This document shows, piece by piece, positions 1-9,497 of a stretch of 64,000 nucleotides of DNA (positions within the stretch are counted from its first letter, which is position 1; every line of letters begins with the position of its first letter). Below the pieces are notes generated by a model that did not search any database, was not told the DNA's origin, and saw only the letters and a list, made by a program, of their open reading frames with translations. The DNA is from Ehretia macrophylla. Its lineage: Eukaryota; Streptophyta; Magnoliopsida; Boraginales; Ehretiaceae. Where the stretch lies: positions 11,771,001-11,835,000 of the forward strand of contig CM075768.1 of NCBI GenBank assembly GCA_037974665.1. Direction: 5' to 3'. A program made the translations under genes and the position numbers.

Positions 1-83
1 CATTTGGATTGGTGAACTTCGATTTTGAGCTAGGATTTTAAACTTTTTCGGTTTCAAATTCAGGTTTCAGTCCATATGTTTAT

Positions 84-94
84 AATTTATTTGG
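84..94. repeat. left target-site duplication of the foldback element
   Basis: The 11 bp AATTTATTTGG stands immediately outside the left inverted-repeat arm. An identical 11 bp copy lies at 761-771, just outside the right arm. A direct repeat of 9-11 bp at the edges of a long terminal inverted repeat is typical of Mutator-like elements. Confidence 0.6.
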
Positions 95-760
95 GCAAAA
101 ATCATTTTAGTCCCTGAGGATTGCTTTAAAGACCAAATTGGTCCCTCAGGTTTGTAAAAAGATTAAAAAGGTCCCTCCAGTTAACTTTTGTTAGTCAAAT
201 ATTAATATTCAAAGGGTTGATCGAGTTAAAAGACTATTATATCCTTAGCCAACATATATTATAAAAGAAAATTACAATAAAAGTCTAAATCAGTCTAAAA
301 AAAACATAATTCGCATAGGAAAAAAAAAATTAAAAAATATCAGTTCAAACATAAACAAATTAAATTCAGTAATATATCGTTAAAAAATGAACAATCATTA
401 TCGATATAATTAACAGCGAAGGTACCGGCCAGAAAAGATGATGAATCATGATTATTTATTTTTTAACGATATATTACTGAATTTAATTTGTTTATGTTTG
501 AACTTATATTTTTTAATTTTTGTTTTTTTTTCCTATGCGAATTATGTTTTTTTTTAGACTGATTTAGACTTTTATTATAATTTTCTTTTATAATATATGT
601 TAGCTAAGGATATAATGGTCTTTTAACTCGGTCAACCCTTTGAATATTAATATTTGACTAACAAAAATTAACTGGAGGGACCTCTTTGGTCTTTTTACAA
701 ACCTGAGGGACTAATTTGATCTTTAGAGCAAACCTCAGGGACTAAAATGGTTTTAATCCT
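95..760. mobile_element. non-autonomous Mutator-like foldback element (long-TIR MITE)
   Basis: Two arms of about 300 bp (95-400 and 448-760) are close to perfect reverse complements of each other, separated by a loop of about 50 bp that holds the sequence GGTACCGGCC. Each arm tip carries CATTTTAGTCCCTGAGG followed by runs of the 'gtccctcagg' type, a tip common in plant foldback elements. There is no transposase ORF, so the element must depend on an enzyme supplied elsewhere. The 11 bp direct repeats at both ends support Mutator-type insertion. What is seen is the hairpin and the duplication; the superfamily is inferred from the duplication length and arm length. Confidence 0.7.
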
Positions 761-771
761 AATTTATTTGG
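761..771. repeat. right target-site duplication of the foldback element
   Basis: This is the second copy of the 11 bp AATTTATTTGG found at 84-94. It is identical, which suggests a fairly recent insertion or chance conservation in AT-rich DNA. Confidence 0.6.
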
Positions 772-1005
772 ATAGCAAAAATTAAAATGACGACTTCAAA
801 CACATCATATCTCTGTCTATCAATCTATATATTAGGAAATATACTTAAAGAAAACATTGCGTGCTTTTGCTTCCAAGTTTTCGTTCGCAATTTTTAGATT
901 TTTGATCGGAGAATGCTAGATGTCATCACTGCATCCATATACCTACACACCATACACATCAAAACCTCTAACAAACACCCCAACATTCATCACATACAAA
1001 CACTC

Positions 1006-1036
<31 letters not shown>

Positions 1037-1255
1037 ATATAGACGTTTGCCTAGTTTGTCACTTTGGTTCTCAACATTTTAAAACAAACATTTTAGTCTC
1101 AAACGTTTTACATAAGAGACACCATTAGTCCAAAAACATGTTTATGTTAAGTTTTTACTGTTAGAAACACATGAAGAGCATACTGCTTAATAAATGAAAG
1201 GGTAAAATAGCAGCCGGGAGACACAGTCCAGTGACTGGCCTTGGCCGGCCAAGTC
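772..1255. other. unassigned spacer
   Basis: About 480 bp of AT-rich DNA with no convincing gene. It contains the poly-C/poly-A tract at 1005-1037 and a GC-richer patch near 1210-1253 holding GGCCTTGGCCGGCC. Open frames here are short and run through the homopolymers. Confidence 0.5.
1005..1037. repeat. homopolymer tract C22 then A11
   Basis: Twenty-two consecutive C residues are followed directly by eleven A residues. The exact length in an assembly is likely to be uncertain, because such runs are error-prone in sequencing and prone to slippage. Confidence 0.9.
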
Positions 1256-1307
1256 TAAAGGGGAACGTTATAATGCATAAATCAAATTCTATTTTATTCA
1301 AGAATAT
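1256..1307 (-). repeat. terminal part of the Cop-1 3' LTR
   Basis: This 52 bp is the end of the copia LTR left of the Gal-1 insertion. The match to the end of the solo LTR at 11640-11689 is short and gapped, so the exact boundary is an estimate. Confidence 0.45.
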
Positions 1308-1826
1308 TATCACGGGATCAAAGGTTGAGACCGAAACTTGACCGCCGTGCGGCGCTTAACCGAGCTAATAAGGGACTTGGCTAAGCTAAGCCTGAAATAT
1401 ATGAACTTGAAAATAGAAATATAAGCAAGAGTTTGAGAGAAGAGATGTATATAGCTCTATAACTCAGAAAGTATGGAATGGTTACAATGAGACATCTCCT
1501 CCTCATTTTATAAGGGTTCAATTTCAAAATAAAGGGTGAGTAATCATCCCAGCTTGAAGGGCCAAGATTACACCTTGTATTCTACAAACCTAGCTGTCCA
1601 GCATCCTCTATATACTAGCTGGCAGCTTTGGTTTAAATTTCAAAATAAAGGGTGAGAATCATTTCAGCTGAAGGGCCAAGATTGCACCTCGTATTCTGCA
1701 AAGCTAGTTATCCAGCATTTTCTATACACTAGCTGGTAGCTTGCATTGTTTATTACCTCAGGCCTACCAACTGCACCATTCAGTCAGAAATGGGGCGAAC
1801 CTTCTGGAAACAGGCAGGTCGTTACA
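1308..1826 (-). repeat. Gal-1 3' LTR
   Basis: It aligns along its whole length with 6627-7144. Its outer tip reads TATCACGGG where the other copy has TGTCATGGG, so the canonical TG is lost by a transition. It ends with GTTACA next to the PPT. Confidence 0.85.
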
Positions 1827-2560
1827 CCCTCCCCCACCTGATCAGGCATCGACCTCAAAGCCTGTTGTTGTCGAAATTCCTCAATAAGTTTGCAGAATTG
1901 CCACAATGAACCTTCGTGTTCCCAACTATTTTCACTATCCGGGATTCCTTTCCACTTCATAAGATACTCCGTGTCGTTTGGGTTTCCCCTCTTGCGGATG
2001 ATATGGTCTGCCAAGATGGCTTCTACTTCACGTTCGAAAGAGGTTACCACAACAGTAGGGGCTCGACTTGATTCCCCACGTCTTGGGTCTTCCGTGTCCG
2101 CATAATAGGGCTTTAGGAGGCTTACATGAAAGACTGGGTAAATCTTTAGCTTCGGGGCCAGTTCTAGCAAGTAAGAGACCTTGTCTACCCGACGGATAAC
2201 CTTGAAGGGTCCTTCATATTTGCGCAGCAAGGCCTTGTGTACCGACGTGCGGAAGGCATGAAATTGTTGGGGTTGGAGTTTTACCATCACTAAATCACCA
2301 TCATTGAACTCCAGGTTTCTTCTTTTCTTGTCTGCCCACTTCTTCATTTTCTTTGCCGCCTTTTCAAGTATCGCACGGGCCATGTCCCGTTCCTCTTGAA
2401 GTTCTTTGGCAAATTTGTATGCAGCAGGGGCTTTGCCCGTATATCCCAAAGCAACCATATGAGGGGCGAGAGGTTGCCTACTAGTGGCTAGTTCAAAGGG
2501 GCTCCGACCCGTGGATTCACTATGTTGGAGGTTGTAGGAGAATTGAGCAATATCCATCAA
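1784..2560 (-). pseudogene. Gal-1 integrase C-terminus with chromodomain
   Basis: The 258-codon open stretch begins in the end of the integrase core (FSYN...STGRSPFELATSRQP) and continues through a GPY/F module (GPFKVIRRVDKVSYLLELAP, about residues 117-136). It ends in a chromodomain (about residues 177-230) with EAILADH, YLMKWKG and NSWE motifs. Such chromodomains steer integration of chromoviruses to heterochromatin marks. The reading frame runs a few codons into the 3' LTR. It is separated from the upstream integrase core by a frameshift near 2650, in the conserved HPQTDGQ region, so this is a fragment and not a standalone gene. The open frame itself is undamaged. Confidence 0.85.
1827..1838 (-). 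other. Gal-1 polypurine tract
   Basis: Minus strand GGTGGGGGAGGG lies directly before the 3' LTR. This is the expected primer site for plus-strand DNA synthesis. Confidence 0.8.
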
Positions 2561-2622
2561 CTTGACCCAATCCCGCTGGTTAGCACTGACAAAGTATCAA
2601 AGATACAACTCCAATAAGGTGT

Positions 2623-3270
2623 TTACCCTTTCCGTCTGTCCATCAGTTTATGGGTGAAACTTGTAGAGAATGCCAATTCGGACCCCAATAATTTAAAAAG
2701 TTCAGACCAAAACTTTCCCGTGAAATGGGGATCTCGATCACTCACAATAGACTTTGGAACACCCCACCACTTTACAACATACCTCAGGAAGAGCCTAGCA
2801 GCATCGACAGCCGTCAGGTCCGGGGGTGCAGGGATGAAAACACCATACTTGGAAAATCTATCCACGACAACCAATATCGTACCACATCCTTCGGACTTCG
2901 GCAAACATGTGATGAAATGCATTGAGATGCTGTCAAAAGGATGTTCGGGGATAGGCAATGGTTGGAGTAGCCCGGCTGGATGTTTAGTCTCGGTCTTGTC
3001 TTGTTGGCATACAAGACAAGTCCGAACATATGTCTCAATATCGTCTCGCATCCTTGGCCAATAGTAAGAATCTTCCATGAGCGCAATGGTGCAGTGCATC
3101 CCCGGGTGGCCTGCCCACAAAGAGTCATGACACTCTTTCAAGATCTTCCGCCTTAGATTGTCCCATTTTGGCACGAACAATCTGTCTTCTCTGGTTAGCA
3201 ACAAATGTTCCTTTACCCAAAACCTTTGGGTTTTCCCTTCTTTTGCATATTCCAACAATGCCTTGGCCAT
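2623..3270 (-). pseudogene. Gal-1 integrase zinc-binding domain and catalytic core
   Basis: The fragment shows the N-terminal zinc finger (CHDSLWAGHPG ... CLVCQQDK) and the RNase H-like core with SIVSDRDPHF carrying the second catalytic Asp. The first catalytic Asp, normally in an ISMDFI-type motif, is replaced by His (SISMHFIT), which should abolish strand transfer. The frame enters by a one-base shift relative to the RNase H block, near 3270. It leaves by another shift after TSFTHK, where YHPQTDGQ is expected. It is therefore dead on two counts. Confidence 0.85.
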
Positions 3271-3878
3271 GGGTCATGGTCCAGGCCCTCACGTATTTGA
3301 TCAGTGAGAGGGCTCACAGGATGACTGATTGCAGCAAGTTCAGCCTTACGACTTAAAGCATCAACTACTCGGTTGTCTCGATCGGGTTTGTAATCCATGG
3401 TAAAATCGAACTCGGCCAGGAATCCTTGCCACCTTGTTTGCTTAGGAGTAAGCTTCTTTTGTGTCTGGAAATAATTTGCAGCAACGTTGTCAGTTCTTAC
3501 CACAAAATGGGCGCCCAACAGATGGTGACGCCAAGTACGCAGGCAGTGCACCACTACCGTCATCTCCTTCTCGTGGGTTGAGTACCGCCGTTCTGCCTCG
3601 TTGAGCTTTCGACTCTCGAAGGCAATTGGACGTCCTTCCTGCATCAATACTCCGCCAATAGCAAAATCAGAAGCATCAGTCTATACCTCATATGGTTTGG
3701 TTTGATCAGGCAGTATGAGAATAGGTTCGGCAGTTACAACAGTCTTGAGGGCGTCAAATGTATCTTGGCATGCTCCATCCCACACCCAGGGTTTGTTTTT
3801 CTTCAGCAACTTGGTCAGAGGCGCGGCGATGGCTGAGTATCCTTCAATGAAATGACGATAATAATTTGCCAAGCCCAA
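3213..3878 (-). pseudogene. Gal-1 RNase H and RT connection
   Basis: Two open pieces in one frame (3878-3681 and 3647-3213) cover the RT thumb/connection ([20 protein letters not shown]) and the RNase H domain (RPIAFESRKLNEAERRYSTHEKEM, then HFVVRTDN and VVDALSRK). They are separated by an in-frame TAG after KPYEV, where relatives have a Gln before TDASDF; a CAG-to-TAG transition explains it. RNase H removes the RNA template during reverse transcription. Confidence 0.85.
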
Positions 3879-3914
3879 AAATGACCATAATTTGGGGATA
3901 CCATTAGGAGCTTC

Positions 3915-4290
3915 CTATTCATGAATGGCTTTCACTTTGGCATTGTCCATCCGAATTTTCCCATCACTGATGATATGACCAAGGAATTGCACCTCTTCCT
4001 TGGCAAAACTGCATTTTTCTGGTTTGATGTACAGGTCATGCTCCCGAAGTTTCTGCAGTACTAACTTTAGGTGTTCAACGTGGTCTTGTAGGCAAGAGCT
4101 ATAGACCACGATGTCATCCAAGTGTACTACGACAAATTTGTCGAGAAAGGATCTGAATACCTTGTTCATCAGAGTACAAAAGGAAGTAAGAGCATTGGTT
4201 AGGCCAAAAGGCATAACAAGGAATTCAAATGCACCATACCTTGTTACACAGGTAGTTTTTAGCTCATCTCCTTCCGCAATTCTGACTTGC
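3915..4290 (-). pseudogene. Gal-1 reverse transcriptase palm, second half
   Basis: The sequence holds [15 protein letters not shown], then the RT active-site region FVVVHLDDIVVYS. The usual Tyr or Phe of the Y/F-x-D-D motif is His here (a TAC-to-CAC change), while both Asp residues remain. The block ends at a TAG after AIHE, where a Trp is expected. It is joined to the upstream RT half by a frameshift with a small deletion near 4290, in the SGYWQVRIAEGDE region. Confidence 0.85.
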
Positions 4291-4324
4291 CAATATCTGA
4301 TCTCAAATTAATCTTTGAGAAGTA

Positions 4325-5242
4325 TCAAGCACCTCTAAGTTGGTCGAACAAATCCGAAATCAAAGGTATAGGGTATTTTTTCTTTATAGTTACCTTATTT
4401 AGTGCTCGGTAATCTATGCACATCTGCAATGAGCCATCATCTTTCTTCTGTAACAGGACTGGGGCACCGAAAGGGGAACTGGATGGTCGAATCATACCGG
4501 CATCTAGCAATTCTTGGAGTTGTCTCCTAAGTTCAGCCAGTTCTAGAGGTGCTATTGCAGGGGGCTTTGTACCTTCCACCAAGTCAATCTGGTGGTCGAT
4601 CTCTCTTTGCGGTGGCAGTTTCTTTGGAAGTTCCGGGGGCATGACATCTTTGAACTCATTCAGCACTTTCTGGATGGGCGAGGGAAAAGGATTTTGTTTT
4701 GGATGTTCTGGTTCTTCCTCTTGCATTGCAACAAGATAGGTATCTTCGTTGCATTTGACTCCCTTCATTAATTGCATGGCTGAAAGGACCTTGACACCAG
4801 GTCTAGTTTCTCGAGTCATGGGCATAGTACAAGGAATAGAGTTGCCCATTACCAAGATAGAGTTCCCGCAAGGCATGAGAAAGGCCTTTACTTCGTCCAA
4901 CCATTCCAATCCTAAGACAACATCATAATCATCCAAAGGAACGACTGTAATAGTAACAGTACCAGTCCACTCACCGATTATCGTCTTGACACCAAAGGCA
5001 ACACCAGTGATGGGGATGGCTTTTGAGTTGGCAACCTTGATCATTCCTCCGGATTTATTGATCCACAAGCCTAGCTTCCTTGCAGTATTAGTACCAATGA
5101 AATTGTTGGTAGCGCCTGTGTCTACCAAGGCTTTGAAGGGACGCCCTTTTATCATAGCAGCAACATATAGGGATCCTTTCCTTGGGTCTTTCGAGGTCTT
5201 GATCTCGGCCTTCACAACATTAAGGAGTTGAAGAGACCCCAA
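4325..5242 (-). pseudogene. Gal-1 protease and first half of RT
   Basis: The 305-codon stretch contains a retropepsin-type aspartic protease with [11 protein letters not shown] as its active site (about residues 40-50) and [12 protein letters not shown] further on. It then enters RT with [19 protein letters not shown] and [20 protein letters not shown]. The protease cuts the gag-pol polyprotein. Its active-site triad looks intact. The stretch is preceded by a TAG that separates it from the zinc knuckle, and it ends at the frameshift near 4290. Confidence 0.85.
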
Positions 5243-5278
5243 TTGAGTATCTTTATCTTCTTGTGATTCTTGGTCGTC

Positions 5279-6505
5279 CTATTTGAGGAGGGACGCCATC
5301 TTGCCCCGGTAGGGACAATTATAAACCTTATGATCCTTTCCTGCGCATATGAAACATTTATACTGTCTCGGGGGAGCTTGGTTGTTTCCCTGATTCTCCA
5401 TAGGAGCTTTCCCTTTGTTGAAGGCCGGTTTGAATGATCCCTCCTGATTATAAGCAGCATTAGTAGGGTTAGAATTGATACCTTTGTTTTGATTTCCTCC
5501 ACCACTTGGCTTCTTATTGTTGGAAGAAGAAGCACCCTTCATTCCATCATTTCAGTTGGAGAACTCAATTAGGCCTTCAGCGACAACAATGGCGGAGGCG
5601 AGGTCCTGGACACCGCGACGTTGAACTTCTACTTTCGCCCATGTCTGGAGCCCATCGAGGAAGACAAAAAGGCCATCCTTGTCGGACATTTCAGGAATTT
5701 CAAGCATGACTTCCTGAAACTCCTTAATGTATTCTCGCACATTATTTTGGTGTCTGAGCCGACGAAGCTTACCACGAGCTTCATACTCCACGTTCTTTGT
5801 ATAAAACTGTTTCTTGATTTCTTTTTTGAAATCATCCCACGATTCCATGGTGCAAAGGCCTCATTTAATATATGTGGAATGAATCCTCCACCAAAGGATA
5901 GCCACATCGGCTAGATAGAGTAGGGCAGTTCGAATCTTCGCAGCGTCATCGACAAGATTTGCTGCTAAGAAGTATTGCTCTAGGTTCTACAAGAAATTAT
6001 CCAACTCTCTTGCGTTCCTCTGGCCACTGAAAGGCTTGGGCCTCGGGACATCGATCCTTGGGGCAGAAGGGGCAGCTGGAACAGCTCCAATGCTTACAGC
6101 TATCTTGCACAAGGCTAAGTCAGCCCTGACAACTTCGACCTCCGTTTTAACCATGTTAACTTCGGTCTTCATTTCTTCAATCGCAGTGGAAGTTTGTGAT
6201 TGAAAATTACTCAGGGTCTTTCGCATTTCATCGGCAAAAGTGTTAAGGGTTGCCAGGGTCTGTCCACGCAGATCCTCCACTTGGTCCTCTGTTTCTTGCA
6301 AGCGTTCAGGAAGGGGGGTCTCGTCCTTTGTTTCCACTTGTTCCAACCGAGCGACAATGTCCTTCATTGTGACAACATTCCGTAGAACACTTTGTTCATT
6401 GCGTCCAATTCGGGATTCCAACGAGAAAAGCTGGTCCATTGAGCCAGCACGGGAAAAGGGCTTGGACTTGTTTGATTTCCTTGCCCGCTTCTCTGGGTTT
6501 TCCAT
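5279..6505 (-). pseudogene. Gal-1 gag (capsid and zinc knuckle)
   Basis: Three open pieces in one frame (6505-5987, 5848-5552, 5542-5279) form gag. The N-terminal piece is basic and then helical, with heptad-like stretches (EQVETKDETPLPERLQETED). The middle piece carries the capsid core (WDDFKKEIKKQFYTKN, LRHQNNVREYIKEFQ). The last carries a single CCHC knuckle, CFICAGKDHKVYNC, that binds genomic RNA. Interruptions include a TGA after EFSN, where a Trp codon is likely, and a TAG after SLLK. The start at 6505 follows the PBS by about 110 bp, as expected for gag. Confidence 0.85.
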
Positions 6506-6612
6506 AGCCTAGGTACTAGGGCCAACAACATCTCCTTATGTTCCTGCCATACTTCAAGAATACCACGAATATGAATGTAGACAACGTGGTTGAGCCAGGC
6601 ACTAAGTCCTTG

Positions 6613-6624
6613 GCTCTGATACCA
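6613..6624 (-). other. Gal-1 primer binding site (tRNA-iMet)
   Basis: Minus strand TGGTATCAGAGC, two bases inside the 5' LTR, is complementary to the 3' end of plant initiator methionine tRNA. The gap and sequence are standard for plant gypsy chromoviruses. Confidence 0.9.
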
Positions 6625-6626
6625 CC

Positions 6627-7144
6627 TGTCATGGGATCATAGGTTGAGACCGAAACTTGACCACCGTGCGGCGCTTAACTGAGCTAATAAGGGACTTGGC
6701 TAAGCTAAGCCTGAAAGATATGAACTTGAAAACATAAATATAAGCAAGAGTTTGAGAGAAGAGATGTATATTGCTTTATAACTCAGAAAGTATGGAATGG
6801 TTACAATGAGACATCTCCCCCTCATTTTATAGGGGTTAAATTTCAAAATAAAGGGTGAGGATCATCCTAGCTTGAAGGGCCAAGATTGCACCTTGTATTC
6901 TGCAAACCTAGCTGTCCAGCATCCTCTATACACTAGCTGGCAGCTTTGATTTAAATTTCAAAATAAAGGGTGAGGATCATCTCAGCTGAAGGGCCAAGAT
7001 TACACCTCGTATTCTGCAAAGCTAGCTATCTAGCATTTTCTATACACTAGCTGGTAGCTTACATTGTTTATTACCTTAGGCCTACCAACTGCACCATTCA
7101 GTCATAAATGGGGCAAACCATCTGGAAATGGGCGGGTCGTTACA
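6627..7144 (-). repeat. Gal-1 5' LTR
   Basis: 518 bp with canonical TG...CA ends (plus strand TGTCAT to TTACA). It contains two tandem copies of a block near 6840 and 6955 beginning AAATTTCAAAATAAAGGGTG, each followed by CAGC and GAAGGGCCAAGAT. The same duplication is present in the other LTR. Confidence 0.85.
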
Positions 7145-7515
7145 ATAAGGCGGAAACATTCATACATGGATCTTTAAAACAAATAAAGATGAAATAGCCA
7201 TTTAAACATCTAAACAGTTAATAGTTTAATTCTAAAAGCAAATAAAGTTTTTCAAAATACCTTTTATCGCGAAACGAAAAAATTCACCTTTGAAGTATGC
7301 TTCACAAGCCTATAACAAGGCTTTTGCTCATTCACTTTGATCTTCCCCTCTATGTCAAATCTTAGTTTAAAGCGTTGATCAAGTTGTGGGACTTGATCTT
7401 ACAAAACTAAACTATAAGAAGAGTGTTTTGTGATTCCTCTAAGAGAGGCTTACACAAGAAAGAGATAGAGAGATCTCAAAGGAGATGGTGCAATTGTAGA
7501 GCTTGGGTAAAGGCC

Positions 7516-7523
7516 TTTATATA
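7516..7523 (-). promoter_or_regulatory. possible TATA box in the Cop-1 LTR
   Basis: Minus strand TATATAAA, followed by GGCC, lies inside the LTR where a copia promoter is expected. It is a sequence match only. Confidence 0.35.
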
Positions 7524-8736
7524 GGTATCGCTAGGCAAGGTAATTTTGTCTGAATCAGAAACCTAGATGGAGAAGGATTAGGACTTTGAATTATCCTTTA
7601 ATTTCATAAATAATGGAAAATCATTTTCTTATCCCAACACATAATTTCATACACCTAAGGCTTGTATGGGACGCCTAGCCCATGTGTCCTAGGCCTTGGG
7701 CTACGTGATTAAGCCCACAAGCTTTATCCAATTAATTAATTAATTCTAATTAAGTCCAAGTCCAAAACTAGTCTACTTTTAAGAATAAAATATTTTTCCA
7801 AGAATGAAAAATTTATCTTAAAATCTTAGTAGCCTTTTAGATTTTAATTCTCTCATATACTTAACAACATCCAAGTTTAGTAATGACACTTACAAGGTAA
7901 ATGGTTAGAAGGGGGACCAAAGACATAATTATCCTTCTACTGAAAATAACCAAAATACCCTTGCTAGTCCTCTAGCAATATTTTGTCATTTTAACCTTAG
8001 TCTATTCCACTAAAAGACTATGGATGTATTATAGGATAATTACTGTATGTACAGGAGTTAGTCAATAACATATGAAGCTCAATCTTTATACCAACTAAAT
8101 GATAATGACCATATTGCCCGTCTATACTCACTCATAGCCAAGACAGGTACACCGCTTAGTACTATCACTTCTTTGACTACATCTTTCTCCTTAGAACCTT
8201 TAACCCATAATCCAATCATCCTCCAAAAGTTATCCACTTGACCAAGGGATCGACCCACAAGTATAACAACCAATACATTATGTATTACTGTGCACAAATT
8301 CAGGATGATCAATTTGGATCATTCTAAGGGAGTGATTATTGTATAGATTGCTTATTGCCATAGTGACTTAAAGTGCAAGAACTTGACTTCGTCAGTTCAT
8401 CCACATATGCTCAAGATTAAGAGCACTAGCCCACTTAGAAGCTTATAGGTATAGGTGACCTCTTTCTTTGATAGTACTTATTTAGATTTCACACCTACGG
8501 TGGCCCGCCTAATGCATACACATGCATAAGTGAAGTAAGTCTGGAACCCTATCTATGATCAAGGTAGATCACCCTGCGGTAAAGGGAACTTACTCAGAAT
8601 AACTTTTGCCATAGTAGAGTGTCCAGCTCTACTACTTAGTTATGGACTAAACAATTCTATTTGACAAGTAACTATGACTTGGACCTTCTGTACATAACCA
8701 CCACGTACCCAAATCAATACTTGAAGCAAGAACCTT

Positions 8737-8839
<103 letters not shown>

Positions 8840-8984
8840 CCAACCACATAAGAGAGAATATATGCTCATAAAGTAAGATGACACTAATTATTTTATACAA
8901 ATATCTAGATGTACTAATGACAAAGTGCTAGTGGTCTTATGGGCATACCCTAATCCTAATAGACTCCCACTTGCACGAAATAAC

Positions 8985-9355
8985 ACTAGGCTAAATTAGT
9001 AACAACTATTTAACAACTTAACTCCCATGGACTCGACAAGTACAAAAAAGACCTTATCCGTAAGAGTCCTAGCAAAAGGATCTGCTAAGTCATTTGTAAA
9101 GATGACTTTATCTAACACTTTGTCTCATCTCTGGATGAATTCTCGGATTTGGTGATATTTTCTCTCAATATGTTTGCCTACTACCCAGTAAGCTAGTCCT
9201 AAGTTCGACCGATATCAGTTAACCATGCCAACCACAAAGTAGATATTTAGTTTAGTACACAACATGGCGTATATAAGACTTCCAATAGCTGACGCATATG
9301 GAATTCATCTCATGCTCTCTTCCTCATCAAGAGTTTTGGGACACACATATCTGGA
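8985..9355 (-). pseudogene. Cop-1 copia RT tail and RNase H remnant
   Basis: Minus-strand translation gives PKTLDEEESMR*IPYASAIG, SLIYAMLCTKLNIYFVVGMV and then, after a large internal gap, KHIERKYHQIREFIQR and NDLADPFARTLTDK. These match the closing segments of Ty1/copia pol: the PYASAIGSLMYAM motif and the RNase H end with KHIERKYHLIRE and LADPFTK. The central RNase H catalytic region is deleted, and stops interrupt the rest. The fragment places the 3' LTR of Cop-1 to its left. Confidence 0.8.
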
Positions 9356-9385
9356 GAAAATGTAAACAATAAAATACTTACTTGT

Positions 9386-9497
9386 AAAAAAAAGAGAGGG
9401 AGATGGTGGTGGTGTCTTTCGTGGTGATGGTGGTAGACTTGGTGGTGGTGATGGTGCCCTATATGGTGGTGTTGGTGGACTTTTTGGTGGTGGAATT
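9386..9497 (-). pseudogene. proline-rich ORF, 3' piece
   Basis: Minus-strand translation is PPP-rich with Ser and Thr (PPPKSPPTPPYRAPSPPPS, then PPSPRKTPPPSP), followed by a Phe-rich end. A good splice-donor-like sequence, A/GTAAGTATT, follows at about 9380-9388 on the minus strand. The piece is the continuation of the repeat at 11690-12153: removing the solo LTR and one target-site copy rejoins the two in the same proline frame. The resemblance is to extensin-like or proline-rich cell-wall proteins, but low complexity makes the assignment weak. An overlapping His-rich frame on the same strand is a shadow. Confidence 0.4.

Larger units (their letters stand above)
1308..7144 (-). mobile_element. 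Ty3/gypsy chromovirus Gal-1, Galadriel-like, near full length
   Basis: Two LTRs of about 518 bp (1308-1826 and 6627-7144) flank gag, protease, RT, RNase H, integrase and a C-terminal chromodomain in gypsy order on the minus strand. The PBS matches tRNA-iMet and the PPT is G-rich. Eight differences in the first ~124 LTR bases (hand count) indicate an old insertion. The coding region has frameshifts near 4290, 3270 and 2650 and several stop codons, so it cannot make a polyprotein. The protease region and the single zinc knuckle followed by PYRGK look most like the Galadriel clade; that assignment rests on remembered family features. No clean 5 bp duplication is visible. Confidence 0.85.

Noticed and set aside
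913..1128. 71-codon open frame on the plus strand
   Set aside because: It runs through a C22/A11 homopolymer, giving a Pro/Lys run; no domain, and its composition follows the repeat.
6613..6624. tRNA gene fragment
   Set aside because: Only 12 bases match tRNA-iMet and they sit exactly at the LTR edge; this is a primer binding site. The same applies at 23256 and 52534.
1303..7149. 5 bp target duplication for Gal-1 (AATAT and AATAA)
   Set aside because: It only matches if one LTR end is moved by a base, and in AT-rich flanks a 4 of 5 match is likely by chance.
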